Shown here one piece after another: positions 1 through 8,206 of a DNA stretch of 36,677 nucleotides. This DNA is from Planctomycetota bacterium. Its GTDB lineage: Bacteria > Planctomycetota > B15-G4. Each line of letters starts with the position of its first letter. Positions within the stretch are counted from its first letter, which is position 1. Where the stretch lies: contig JAJDEQ010000167.1 in NCBI GenBank assembly GCA_029259695.1, positions 1 to 36,677 on the forward strand, written 5' to 3'. The notes below the pieces were generated by a model. It was not told the DNA's origin, did no database searches, and saw only the letters and a list, made by a program, of their open reading frames with translations. The position numbers were made by a program, and so were the translations under genes.

Positions 1-157
1 GTCCCATTTGCTGCGCGCGGTGCGGCGATCCGGGGTCCGACCCCGGGTTGGTGGTCCCCGGATCCGTCCACCAGGACGTGACGCGCCCCAGACGCGCCCG
101 CATGCGGGCGCGAGGACTCGAGCGGACTCCGTCCGCCCCCCCCTGGCGACACGAACA

Positions 158-754
158 ATGTCCGACCGCTCCCTCTCCGCGGCGTGGCCGCGGCCCGCAC
201 ACATCCCACTCCCCACCAGCCCGCCGTTCGCCCCGCTCGCCGCAGATCCTGGCAACGGCGCCTTCGAGGCCGCCGTCCAGCCTCACCTCGACGCCATGTC
301 CGCTGCGGCGCGCGCCGTCGTCCGCAGCCCGGACCTGGCCGACGACGCCGTCCAGGACGTGCTCGCCCGCCTCTGGCAACGCGGCCGGATCAGCGAAGAT
401 CCCCGCGGCGCCCTGTGTCACCTGGCCCGGCTGGCCGGACGCCAGCACCTCCGCGCCGCCCGGCGTCGCTGTTTCCACGAGGCGTGCGCGTCGTCCGAGG
501 AGTGCCACGAGGACGACCCGTCCGTCGCCCTCGAACGCGATGAGCGACGCGCCACGGTGAGGCGCGTCCTGGCCGAGCTGAAGCCCGATCATCGCGAGCT
601 CCTCGAGCGGGTGCTCGACGAGGAGGTCGACTACCAGGCGCTGGCCCACGAGCGCGGTATCCCGATCGGGACGGTCCGTTCGCGGCTCCACCGGGCGCGC
701 CAGGAGCTGCGGCGTCGGCTGGAATCGCCCGAGTTCCAGAGCTCGTTGGCGTGA
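158..754 (+). CDS. ECF-type RNA polymerase sigma factor
   Basis: 198-residue sigma-70 family protein of extracytoplasmic-function type, expected to direct RNA polymerase to a small regulon. Region 2 lies at about residues 38-100, with the acidic patch DLADDAVQDVLARLW. Region 4 lies at about 140-188 and ends in the helix-turn-helix GIPIGTVRSRLHRARQEL. I start it at the ATG at 158, because the frame opens further upstream only through an unlikely proline/arginine-rich stretch from a TTG at 8. No strong ribosome-binding site is visible. The linker between regions 2 and 4 is unusually rich in Cys and His (C87, H88, C105, H107, C110, C116, H117), which could bind metal, but that is only inference. 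No anti-sigma gene sits next to it; the next gene is convergent. Confidence 0.88.
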   Translation: MSDRSLSAAWPRPAHIPLPTSPPFAPLAADPGNGAFEAAVQPHLDAMSAAARAVVRSPDLADDAVQDVLARLWQRGRISEDPRGALCHLARLAGRQHLRAARRRCFHEACASSEECHEDDPSVALERDERRATVRRVLAELKPDHRELLERVLDEEVDYQALAHERGIPIGTVRSRLHRARQELRRRLESPEFQSSLA

Positions 755-798
755 GCCCGCCCGGCGCGACATCCGGCGCGCTCCGACCTGCGGCGACC

Positions 799-1137
799 TC
801 AGGCGTTCGGCAGCTTCGGCTCCACCACCACCGCGGTGCCGCTGGCCGAGACCATCAGCATGCCGTTGCCCGCGCCGAGCACCTCGTAGTCGATGTCCAC
901 GCCCACCACGGCGTTGGCGCCCATCTCGGCCGCCCGCTCCTCGAGCTCCTGCAGGGCGATGTCGCGTGCGCGCTGCAGCTCCCGCTCGTAAGTGGCCGAG
1001 CGCCCGCCCACCAGGTCACGGATGTTGGCGAACAGGTCCTTGAACAGGTTGGCGCCCAGGATCGCCTCGCCGGCGATCACGCCGCAGTAGGTGCGGACGC
1101 GCATGCCGTCGATGTTGGGTGTGGTGGTGACCTGCAT
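799..1137 (-). CDS. YbjQ/UPF0145 family protein
   Basis: 112 residues, the usual length for the YbjQ (UPF0145, DUF74) family, which forms small oligomeric beta-rich proteins of unknown role sometimes called heavy-metal-binding. The family signature is clear: an N-terminal [11 protein letters not shown], then [21 protein letters not shown], a central helix, and the core [16 protein letters not shown] followed by [10 protein letters not shown]. The start at 1137 is supported by a GAGGGAG ribosome-binding site six bases upstream; a longer frame reaching 1185 has no such support. It is convergent with the sigma-factor gene at 158-754, and 117 bases separate it from the upstream lipoprotein gene on the same strand. 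Confidence 0.88.
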   Translation of the reverse strand: MQVTTTPNIDGMRVRTYCGVIAGEAILGANLFKDLFANIRDLVGGRSATYERELQRARDIALQELEERAAEMGANAVVGVDIDYEVLGAGNGMLMVSASGTAVVVEPKLPNA

Positions 1138-1254
1138 GGATTGCTCCCTCGTGGTTCGCTGGGCGGCGAGGCCGTCCTCGCCCACCGCTTTCCGAACCCA
1201 CGAAGATAGCGACCGGTCACTCCGTCGCCAGCGCGGCGCGCTCCCGGCAGGTCC

Positions 1255-2013
1255 TCAGAACTCCGACATCGCAAAGACCACGCGGACGGTGACGACGAAC
1301 TCGTTGCCGCTCACCGGCGCCTCGAACCAGGCCAGGTGCGGGTCGTCCTCGGGGCCGGCGAGTTCTTCGATGGAGAGCACCTCGCCCACGCGCAGGTGGG
1401 ATTCCTCGGCCAGGGTCTGGGCCTTGGCGCGGGCTTCGGCGATGGCGCGCTCCCGGGCGCGCTCTTCCAGCGGGACCGCGTTGGCGAAACCGAAGCGCAC
1501 GTTCTCGATGCGCTCGACCTCGTTCTGCTCGGCCACTTCGAGGATGTCGGGGAAGAGATTGAGGTCACGCAGGATCAGGGTGACCGTCTGGGTCATGTGG
1601 TAGTCGCCCTCGCTGCCCACCAGCGGCAGCTTGTCGAGGCCCTTGGCGATGCGTTGCAGCGAGCGCGCCCCGGCGAGCATGTCGGCGCGCGGGACGTTGG
1701 CGCGCTCGAGGGCCTGCTTGAGGTCGGTCATGCGGGTCTGGCAGCGCAGGAAGGCGCCCTGGGGTTTGGGCGCGGCGGCCTCGAGCACCAGGTCCACGCT
1801 GACCAGGTTGGGATCCATGCTGACCCGCCCCACCCCGGTGATCTCCACCGTGCGTGAGGTGTCGAGTTCCGGCACCTCGAACACCGGCATCTGCGGCGTG
1901 TCGAGGCAGGCGGTCGAGAGCGCCACGAGAAGCAGCGAAACGGCGGTCAGGGAGCGCCGTCGAACACCGGTGTGAAGGACGGGACGAGACGATCGATGCA
2001 GCGTGCTTGCCAT
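1255..2013 (-). CDS. SIMPL-domain (DUF541) lipoprotein
   Basis: 252 residues. The N-terminus is a lipoprotein signal: basic residues 16-21, a hydrophobic stretch, then the lipobox LSTAC with the acylated Cys at 36. The rest matches the SIMPL/DUF541 fold, beginning TVEITGVGRVSMDPNLVSVDLVLEA and ending with the typical ERARERAIAEARAKAQTLAEESHLRVGEVLSIEE segment and a C-terminal beta strand. SIMPL proteins are periplasmic or membrane-anchored oligomers without a settled biochemical role; some are linked to oxidative stress. Start taken at the ATG at 2013, which gives a normal signal peptide; the frame extends to 2079 but adds only a Pro/Ser-rich stretch. No clear ribosome-binding site. Confidence 0.85.
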   Translation of the reverse strand: MASTLHRSSRPVLHTGVRRRSLTAVSLLLVALSTACLDTPQMPVFEVPELDTSRTVEITGVGRVSMDPNLVSVDLVLEAAAPKPQGAFLRCQTRMTDLKQALERANVPRADMLAGARSLQRIAKGLDKLPLVGSEGDYHMTQTVTLILRDLNLFPDILEVAEQNEVERIENVRFGFANAVPLEERARERAIAEARAKAQTLAEESHLRVGEVLSIEELAGPEDDPHLAWFEAPVSGNEFVVTVRVVFAMSEF

Positions 2014-2090
2014 GGGCGCAAGCGTACCGGATGGGATCCGCTCAACGGATGGCCCTGTCGATGGCCCCGCCGAGGGCATGCTCGGCGCCG

Positions 2091-2135
2091 GCCGCAGGAA
2101 CGCCCGCTGCGAAATCCCCTGCCGCCAGATCCCCC
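2091..2135. repeat. degenerate 15-bp tandem repeat
   Basis: Three imperfect 15-base units starting GCCGC/GCTGC/GCCGCC and ending in CCC or CCT lie between the SIMPL lipoprotein gene and the 3' end of the cytochrome c peroxidase gene. They are non-coding and of unknown function, one of several short tandem arrays in this window. Confidence 0.4.
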
Positions 2136-2158
2136 GCCGCGGGAGGCCTACTTCGGGC

Positions 2159-2179
2159 GGCCCTCCTGCGGAGGGGGCC
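2159..2179 (-). terminator. possible terminator of the peroxidase gene
   Basis: GGCCCTCC and GGAGGGGGCC face each other across a 3-base loop, overlapping the stop codon of the peroxidase gene on the minus strand. The stem is GC-rich but has no following T tract, so it is a weak terminator call. Confidence 0.3.
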
Positions 2180-3429
2180 TACCGCGGGAACAGGGTCGGG
2201 GGTTCGTCCATCCAGCCTTCGCCCTCCAGGGCGCCCATGAAGGCGACCAGGGCGTCGATCTGCTCGTCGGTGAGGTCGAGCTTCTCCATCTTCGGGCTGA
2301 GCTGCGGGTTGGCGTGGCCGCCGATGCTGTAGTGCACCATCACGTCGCGCAACGTGGCCATCGAGCCGTCGTGCATGTACGGCGCGCGGCGCGTGACCTC
2401 GCGCAGGCCCGGCGTCTTGAAGGCGCCCTTGTCGGCTTCCTGCTCGGTGACCACGTAGCGGCCGAGGTCGGCGAGCTCGTTGCTGTTCGCGTCCCAGCCC
2501 ACCCCCAGGTTGTGGAACAGGCTGTCGGTGAAGTGGTTGCCGACGTGGCAGGTGGCGCACTTGGCGTCGCCGAAGAAGAGGTCGTGACCCAGTTCTTCCT
2601 GGGCGCTCAGGAGCGGCTCGGCGAGGGGCCCGTCCTCTTCCTCGTCGTACTCCTTGAAGCGGTCGTAGCGGCTGTTGCCCGACACGCGCGTGCGCTCGTA
2701 GTCGGCGATGGCGTGGGCGATGCGGTCGATGTCCACCTCGTCGTCACCGAAGGCCCGCTCGAAGAAGTGGCGGTAGCCCGGCGAGGCGGCGATCTTGTCC
2801 ACGACGGCCGTGTGGGTGTCACCCATCTCGATCGGGTTCTCGATCGGGCCCTTGGCCTGCTCTTCGAGGTCGGCGGCGCGGCCGTCCCAGAAGGTGGGCT
2901 CGTAGAACGCGAAGGCAGCGTTGAGGAAGCTCGGGGCCTTGCGGCCGCCCATCTGGCCGTCGATCCCGGTGGAGACCGGCGTGGGTTCACTGAACCCGTT
3001 CTCCGGACGGTGACACGTGGCACACGAGATGCTGCCGTCGGCCGACAGCCGGGTGTCGTAGTAGAGCCAGCGACCGAGGCGGGCGCGCTCGGGGTCGGGC
3101 GGGTTGCGGGTCTGGGCCAGGGACATGTCGTGGCCGACCATCCGGCCCGGCAGCTCGCGCACGGGGTTGTCGCGCTCGAGCAGCGTCAGCTCGAGATCCA
3201 CGTCGGTGATCGTCGCCGGTCGCTCGCCGTTCTGGTCCTGGCCGACCTGAGGCGCTGCGTCAACTCCCTCGCGGGTCGCGGCGAAGGCGATCTTCTCGCT
3301 GGACTCGTCGGCGGCGGAGCGGGTCGAGTCGCCGCAGGCGGCGAGCGACAGCAGGGCGATCAGGGTCATGTGGACGGGGATCGCCCGGACGCAGGTCACG
3401 CGGACGGGGGTCACGAACTTGGTACGCAC
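2179..3429 (-). CDS. di-haem cytochrome c peroxidase (MauG/CCP family) lipoprotein
   Basis: 416 residues. Periplasmic di-haem enzymes of this family reduce hydrogen peroxide using electrons from c-type cytochromes. The protein has a lipoprotein signal with lipobox LAAC (Cys 32), two haem c attachment motifs CATCH at 136-140 and 291-295, the segment PIENPIEMGD and the C-terminal block RAPYMHDGSMATLRDVMVHY, all as expected for CcpA/MauG relatives. The GTG start at 3429 is chosen because a GGAGA ribosome-binding site lies just upstream and the signal peptide then begins at residue 1. The open frame continues to 3777 only through low-complexity sequence. Anchoring by lipid, where many homologues are soluble, is a minor difference. 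No partner cytochrome gene is adjacent. Confidence 0.92.
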   Translation of the reverse strand: MRTKFVTPVRVTCVRAIPVHMTLIALLSLAACGDSTRSAADESSEKIAFAATREGVDAAPQVGQDQNGERPATITDVDLELTLLERDNPVRELPGRMVGHDMSLAQTRNPPDPERARLGRWLYYDTRLSADGSISCATCHRPENGFSEPTPVSTGIDGQMGGRKAPSFLNAAFAFYEPTFWDGRAADLEEQAKGPIENPIEMGDTHTAVVDKIAASPGYRHFFERAFGDDEVDIDRIAHAIADYERTRVSGNSRYDRFKEYDEEEDGPLAEPLLSAQEELGHDLFFGDAKCATCHVGNHFTDSLFHNLGVGWDANSNELADLGRYVVTEQEADKGAFKTPGLREVTRRAPYMHDGSMATLRDVMVHYSIGGHANPQLSPKMEKLDLTDEQIDALVAFMGALEGEGWMDEPPTLFPR

Positions 3430-3793
3430 TGGCTTTCTCCAGAGGGGCCGGGCGCTGGGGCAGAGTACATCGAAGGGACAGCGCGGCTGTCTACCCGACG
3501 GGTTCGGCCCGAAGGCCGGATTCTCGGTTCCCGGGCGCCTTCGAACAACCGGCGACATCGAATGCGGCGCCCCGTCATGAGGGGGAAAGGGGTACCGGCT
3601 GCGGGTACGGGGGCTCACGGGTGTCGACAGGCATCGTCTGCCGCTGGGGATCGACTGAAGGCCGGGGATCGACTGAAGAGTCGTCTCCGCCGGAGTCGGC
3701 GTCCACTCGCAGTTGGGCGCAGGCGCAGCGGAATCCCGACCCATGCATCCGGTGCCGGTCAACAGCTCCCGGTGCAAGGGCTCTCGCTCACGG
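3430..3793. other. intergenic region upstream of the peroxidase gene
   Basis: 364 bases without a convincing gene between the peroxidase and EVE-domain genes. It holds a 13-base inverted repeat ACAGC-GCG-GCTGT at 3478-3490 and two direct copies of GGGGATCGACTGAAG (3646-3660 and 3664-3678). A peroxidase promoter should lie here, but I found no good -35/-10 pair. Confidence 0.5.
3646..3678. repeat. two direct 15-bp repeats, 18-bp period
   Basis: GGGGATCGACTGAAG occurs twice, at 3646-3660 and 3664-3678. The exact match in intergenic DNA could be a repeated regulator site or a minor duplication; nothing further can be said. Confidence 0.55.
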
Positions 3794-4456
3794 CTAAGCG
3801 CGCGCCTTGCGCTTGGCGAGCGCGAGCACCGCCTTGTACTCGGCGGCGGTGACCGGCTGGACCGACAGGCGGCTGCCGCGGCGCAGGAGCATCATGTCGG
3901 CCAGGGCCGGCACGTCGGCGAGGGTCTGCCGATCGAGCGGCGCGGGGAACTTGTCCACGAAGGCCACGTCCACCAGCATCCAGGTGGGCGCGTCGGGATC
4001 GGACTTCGGGTCGAAGTGCTTGTCCTTGCGGTCGAACGCGGTCGGGTCCGGGTAGCTCGGGCCCGCCACCTCGGCCAGACCGACGATCGCCATGGGGTCG
4101 GCGTTGCTGTGGTAGATCAACACCGGGTCGCCGGGTCGCATCTCGTCGCGCATGAGGTTGCGCGCCTGGTAGTTGCGCACGCCGTCCCACATGGTCTTGC
4201 CGTCGCGAGCGAGGTCGTCGATCGAGTAGACGTTGGGCTCGGTCTTCACCAGCCAGTAGCGACGGCCGCCACCGCGCGCCGAGGCGCTCTGTTTAGGGGG
4301 AGCCTTCTTCGCGGGCTTCTTCGTCGTGGCCTTCTTCTTCGCCGGCGCCTTCTTCGCGGTTGACCGCTTGGTGCTGACCTTCTTCGTGGGCCGTTTGGCG
4401 GTCGTCTTCTTCCTGGCGGCCGGTCTGCGCGCGGCCGGCTTGCGGGCCGGGGTCAC
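3794..4456 (-). CDS. EVE-domain protein with histone H1-like basic N-terminal tail
   Basis: 220 residues in two parts. Residues 2 to about 58 are almost entirely Lys, Ala, Thr, Arg and Pro in AKK/TKK/AAR repeats, like the tail of histone H1 or bacterial Hc1/AlgP-type proteins, and should bind nucleic acid. From about residue 60 to the end is an EVE domain of the thymocyte nuclear protein 1 type: RRYWLVKTEPNVYSIDDLA, then MWDGVRNYQARNLMRDEMRPGD and VLIYHSNADPMAIVGLAEV. EVE domains are PUA-like folds that recognise modified bases. The GTG start at 4456 overlaps the stop of the oligoribonuclease gene (GTGA) and has AAGGAA eight bases upstream, which implies translational coupling. The tail-EVE combination is the unusual point. 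Confidence 0.9.
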   Translation of the reverse strand: MTPARKPAARRPAARKKTTAKRPTKKVSTKRSTAKKAPAKKKATTKKPAKKAPPKQSASARGGGRRYWLVKTEPNVYSIDDLARDGKTMWDGVRNYQARNLMRDEMRPGDPVLIYHSNADPMAIVGLAEVAGPSYPDPTAFDRKDKHFDPKSDPDAPTWMLVDVAFVDKFPAPLDRQTLADVPALADMMLLRRGSRLSVQPVTAAEYKAVLALAKRKARA

Positions 4457-5091
4457 GACGAGGGTTCCTTGACCGACTTGGCCTTCTTGTTGCGCCACGG
4501 GGCGAGCCACTTGTCGCGGTAGTGCTTCAGCTCGGCGATCGATTCGCGGATGTCGTCCATGGCGCGGTGCTTGTCACCCTTGCGGGGAGCGCCGGCGATC
4601 GAGTGGACGTGCCAGCGCGTGGCCACTTCCTTGAACGAACTCACGTCCACGACGCGGTAGTGGAGGAAATCATCGAGCTTCGGCATCTGGTGCTTGAGGA
4701 ACATGCGGTCGCACCAGATCGAGTTGCCGCACAGCGGGGTCGACTTGGGCTCGCAGTGCTGCTTGATGAAGGCCAGCGTCTCGCGCTCGGCGTCGCTCAC
4801 GTTCACCGTCGACTGGCGCACGCGATCGGTGAGTTCGCTCTTGGCGTGCATCTCGCGCACCAGCGGAATCATGCGCGAGAGGTAGACGTCGCTGGCGTGG
4901 ATCACGATCTCGGGACCCTCGGCCACGATCTCCAGGTCGGCGTCGGTGAGCAGGGTGGCGATCTCGATGATCTGGTGCTGGCCCGGATCGAGGCCGGTCA
5001 TCTCCAGGTCGATCCAGCACAGCAGGTCGCTGCGGAGTTTCGGAGCAGCCTCGTCGGCGGCGGGCGGCGGGTCGGTCGGTGGAGGCGTCAA
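4453..5091 (-). CDS. orn: oligoribonuclease
   Basis: 212 residues. Orn is a 3'-5' exoribonuclease of the DEDDh class that degrades 2-5 nt RNA, including pGpG from cyclic-di-GMP turnover. The active-site residues are visible: D28 and E30 in WIDLEMTGLDP, D128 in CGNSIWCDRMFL, and H175 with D180 in HRAMDDIRESI. Length is slightly above the usual 180 or so because of a 20-residue Pro/Ala-rich N-terminus. The start is a TTG at 5091; no ATG or GTG exists before the first catalytic motif, and AGGAAGAG lies five bases upstream. It overlaps the asparagine synthase stop and is itself overlapped by the EVE gene, so the three are probably co-translated. Confidence 0.94.
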   Translation of the reverse strand: MTPPPTDPPPAADEAAPKLRSDLLCWIDLEMTGLDPGQHQIIEIATLLTDADLEIVAEGPEIVIHASDVYLSRMIPLVREMHAKSELTDRVRQSTVNVSDAERETLAFIKQHCEPKSTPLCGNSIWCDRMFLKHQMPKLDDFLHYRVVDVSSFKEVATRWHVHSIAGAPRKGDKHRAMDDIRESIAELKHYRDKWLAPWRNKKAKSVKEPSS

Positions 5092-6977
5092 GCGGACTCT
5101 TCCTGCAGGAACCAGCGTTCGAGGACCAAGAGGGTAAAGAGTGTCTCGTGGGCTGCAACCTTGCGCTGCACGTGGGCGTCGATGAGGGCCGCCACGCGGT
5201 CGGCGCGGAACAGGCCGCGCTGTCGCGCCCGGGTGGACAGCAGCACGTCACGTGCGTGATCGGCGAGCGGGCCTGCGAACCAGGCATCGAGGGGCACGCC
5301 GAAGCCGCGCTTGGGGCCGCTGATCACATCCGCGGGCAGGACGTCCGCCAGGGCGGCTCGCAGCAGCCGCTTGCCCGAGCGCCAGTTGGCCTTGTAGTGC
5401 CCGGGCAAGGATGCCGTGAACTCCATCAGGCGCCGATCGAGGAACGGGGCCCGGGCCTCCAGGGAGTGAGCCATCGAGGCGATGTCGACCTTCACCAGGA
5501 TGTCGTCGGGCAGGTAGCGGTCCACATCGAGCACGAGGGCCTCGTTGAGCCGCAGGGGCAGCTCGGAATCGGCGCCGTAGAAGGACGGGTGACCGAGGCG
5601 CTCGGTGGCCTCGGGCGTGAGCAGCTCGGCGCGCACCGCGTCTTTCATGCCCAGGCGCCAGAGGTGATTGCGGCCGCGCGGTGAGAGCGAGAGCGCATCG
5701 TGGAAGCGGCGCAGGCGATTGCCCAGGGAGCGTTGACCGCCCTCGGCGAACAGACCCAGGGACGGCGTGGCCACGGCGAGCGCCGCGCGCAGCGGGCCGG
5801 CCCACCGGCTGTCGAGCTTCTGGGCCAGCAACAAGGCGCGATGTCGGTCGTAGCCGGCGAACGACTCGTCGCCGCCGTCACCGGTGAGCACGACCTTGAG
5901 CTGGGCACCCGCCATGCGACTGACCATCAGCGTGGGCAGGGCGCTGGCGTCGGCGAAGGGCTCGCCGTAGCGCCGGACCACGTCGTCGATCAGCGCCAGG
6001 GCGTCCGGGCGCACGACCTCGTGGTGGTGCTCGGTGTCGAACAGCCGGGCCGTGCGCAGGGCGTCCTGCGATTCGTCGTAGGCGGCGTCTTCGAAGCCCA
6101 TGGTGAACGTGCGCACGCGGCCCGCCGTGTGACGCGCCATGAACGCGACCACCGCCGCCGAGTCCACCCCGCCCGACAACAACGCACCGACGGGCACGTC
6201 GCTCATGAGGCGCCGGCGCACGGCGTCCTCGAGCAGCCGGGCGACCTCCTCGGCGGCCTCCTCGGGAGACGGGGCGCCCTCGTCGGCCCCGGCAGCGAGA
6301 CACCAGTAGCGCTCGTCACGCAACTCCCCGTCCTCGACGGTGAGCACGTGGCCCGGCTCCAGCTTGCGCGCGCCGCGCCACGCCGAGCGTGGATGGGGCA
6401 CCACGCGGAAGCTGAGGTAGTCGGACAGGGCATCCCAGTCGGGGCTGCGGTCCAGGCTGGGTTCGGCGCGCAGGGCCGCCAGCTCGCTGGCGAAGGCGAT
6501 CCGCTCGCCGTCGGCGGCGTACACCAACGGCTTCTGGCCGGCGCGATCACGAGCCAGGATCAGCCGGCGTGCGCGGGGATCCCACAGCGCGAAGGCGAAC
6601 ATGCCGTCCAGCCGGCGCACGAAGCGCGCACCCTCCTTCGGGTACCACTCCTCGTACAGCGGCAGGATCGCCTCCACGTCGCAGTCGGAGGCGAAGCGGT
6701 GACCGCGCAGGCCGAGGTCGGCGCGCAACTCGGCGTGGTTGTAGATCTCGCCGTTGGCCACGAGCAGGCAGCCGCCGGCACCGACCATGGGCTGGGCGCC
6801 GCGTTCGCTCAGGTCGACGATGGCGAGACGGCGGTGGCCCAGGGCGATCGAGCCGTCCGCCACGAGCCCGTGACCGTCGGGGCCGCGATGCACGAGGGCC
6901 CGCGTCATGGCCTCGACCGTGTCGCGGTCAGCCGGCCGCGAGGTGTCGAACCACAGTTTGCCGGCGATGCCGCACAC
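5088..6977 (-). CDS. asnB: asparagine synthase (glutamine-hydrolysing)
   Basis: 629 residues, full length for the AsnB family. The N-terminal class II glutamine amidotransferase domain (about 1-200) begins MCGIAG with nucleophile Cys2 and contains HRGPDG, GHRRLAIVDLS and NGEIYN. The C-terminal ATP-pyrophosphatase domain carries the PP-loop SGGVDS (268-273), then LTGDGGDESFAGYDRH and LEARAPFLDRRLMEF. The enzyme transfers amide nitrogen from glutamine to aspartate, or in some surface-polysaccharide clusters to another carboxylate. The GTG start at 6977 is fixed because Cys2 must follow the initiator, although no strong ribosome-binding site is present. The sugar aminotransferase gene 89 bases upstream suggests that amidation of a surface glycan is possible; this is inference. 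Confidence 0.92.
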   Translation of the reverse strand: MCGIAGKLWFDTSRPADRDTVEAMTRALVHRGPDGHGLVADGSIALGHRRLAIVDLSERGAQPMVGAGGCLLVANGEIYNHAELRADLGLRGHRFASDCDVEAILPLYEEWYPKEGARFVRRLDGMFAFALWDPRARRLILARDRAGQKPLVYAADGERIAFASELAALRAEPSLDRSPDWDALSDYLSFRVVPHPRSAWRGARKLEPGHVLTVEDGELRDERYWCLAAGADEGAPSPEEAAEEVARLLEDAVRRRLMSDVPVGALLSGGVDSAAVVAFMARHTAGRVRTFTMGFEDAAYDESQDALRTARLFDTEHHHEVVRPDALALIDDVVRRYGEPFADASALPTLMVSRMAGAQLKVVLTGDGGDESFAGYDRHRALLLAQKLDSRWAGPLRAALAVATPSLGLFAEGGQRSLGNRLRRFHDALSLSPRGRNHLWRLGMKDAVRAELLTPEATERLGHPSFYGADSELPLRLNEALVLDVDRYLPDDILVKVDIASMAHSLEARAPFLDRRLMEFTASLPGHYKANWRSGKRLLRAALADVLPADVISGPKRGFGVPLDAWFAGPLADHARDVLLSTRARQRGLFRADRVAALIDAHVQRKVAAHETLFTLLVLERWFLQEESA

Positions 6978-7066
6978 GACCGCGAACGCCGCCCGTCAGC
7001 CGTGGACCGGGGTGGGCCGCAACATGCCGGCGCGCGCGGCGGGCGGCTGTTGCGGCGAGGGGCGAC

Positions 7067-8206
7067 TCACGCCCGCAGGAAGTCCGCGATCACGTCGACC
7101 ACGGTCTCCTTCTGTTCGGCTGCGAGTTCGCCGAAGATCGGGATGGCGATCGTCTCGCGCGAGGCCCGCTCCGACTCGGGGAAGGCCCCCGCGCCCTGCC
7201 CCAGGTGCGCGAAGCAGGGCTGCAGGTGGGCCGGCTTGGGGTAGTACACATCGCAACCGATCTGCTGCGCGCGCAAGTGGTCGCGCAGGCCGTCGCGCTT
7301 CTCGCCGGGCACGCGGATCACGAACTGGTTGTAGATGTGGTGCACGTCGGGTCGCTCGAAGGGCAGCTCGACCAGGTCGCCCAGGCCCTTGGCGGCGAAC
7401 AGCCGGCGGTAGTCGGCGGCGTTGCTGCGACGGGCCTCGGCCCAGGTGTCGAGGTGGCGCAGCTTGATGCGCAACACGGCGGCATGGATCGCGTCGAGAC
7501 GGAAGTTGCCGCCCAGGAACTCGTGGTGGTAGGCCGGCTCCATGCCGTGGTTGCGCATGATCGCCATGCGGTGACCGAGGTCGGCGTCGCTGGTGGTGAT
7601 GAAGCCGCCGTCGCCCGGCGCGCCCAGGTTCTTGCTGGGGTAGAACGAGAAGCAACCGATCAGGCCGAGGCTGCCGGCCATGCGCCCGTTGGCGTCGCGC
7701 GCGCCGATGGCCTGGGCGGCGTCCTCGATCACGGGGATCCCGCGGCGGCCGGCGACCTCGTTGATCGCGTCCATCTCGGCGCACTGGCCGAACAGGTGCA
7801 CCGGCAGGATGGCCTTGGTGCGCTCGGTGATCGCGGCCTCGATCCGGGCCGCGTCGATGTTGTAGGTCTGCGGATCGATGTCGACGAAGCGGCACGTGGC
7901 GCCCAGCCGGGCGATGCAGCCGGCCGTGGCGAAGAAGGTGTAGGGCGTGGTGATCACCTCGTCACCCACGCCGATGTCGAGCGCCATCATGGCCACGAGC
8001 AGCGCGTCCGTGCCCGAGCTCACACCGACGCCGTGGGCGGCGCCCACGTAGGCGGCGAGTTCGGTTTCGAGCCCGATGACCTCCGGCCCACCGATGAAGC
8101 GCGTGGTCTCGAAGACCTCGTTGACCTTGGCGCGGATCTCGTCCATCAGCGGCGCGTACTGCGCGGCCAGATCGAGCATGGGAACGGTGACGCGGGTGGC
8201 GGTCAT
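7067..8206 (-). CDS. DegT/DnrJ/EryC1/StrS-family sugar aminotransferase
   Basis: 379 residues. A PLP-dependent aminotransferase acting on nucleotide-linked keto-sugars. The PLP lysine is K192 in SFYPSKNLGAPGDGG, the ring-binding aspartate is D162 in VIEDAAQAIGA, and SSGTDALLVAMMAL, GDEVITTPYTFFATA and LPVHLFGQCAEMDAI are family blocks. The pattern resembles WbpE-like enzymes that aminate UDP-3-keto-N-acetylglucosamine uronic acid, but the substrate cannot be fixed from sequence. The ATG start at 8206 has AGAGGA six bases upstream, though the frame is open to 8593. It heads the probable operon with asnB, orn and the EVE gene, and is divergent from the large lipoprotein gene at 8539. Confidence 0.93.
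   Translation of the reverse strand: MTATRVTVPMLDLAAQYAPLMDEIRAKVNEVFETTRFIGGPEVIGLETELAAYVGAAHGVGVSSGTDALLVAMMALDIGVGDEVITTPYTFFATAGCIARLGATCRFVDIDPQTYNIDAARIEAAITERTKAILPVHLFGQCAEMDAINEVAGRRGIPVIEDAAQAIGARDANGRMAGSLGLIGCFSFYPSKNLGAPGDGGFITTSDADLGHRMAIMRNHGMEPAYHHEFLGGNFRLDAIHAAVLRIKLRHLDTWAEARRSNAADYRRLFAAKGLGDLVELPFERPDVHHIYNQFVIRVPGEKRDGLRDHLRAQQIGCDVYYPKPAHLQPCFAHLGQGAGAFPESERASRETIAIPIFGELAAEQKETVVDVIADFLRA

Noticed and set aside
8..157. Longer first sigma factor starting from TTG at 8
   Set aside because: The added residues are Arg/Pro-rich and unlike any sigma factor; the ATG at 158 gives a normal length.
2179..3777. Longer peroxidase starting at 3777
   Set aside because: The first 116 codons are low-complexity and would bury the lipoprotein signal; the GTG at 3429 has a good ribosome-binding site.
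1972..3852. 626-codon open frame on the plus strand
   Set aside because: Antisense to the cytochrome c peroxidase gene, whose haem motifs prove the other strand is coding.
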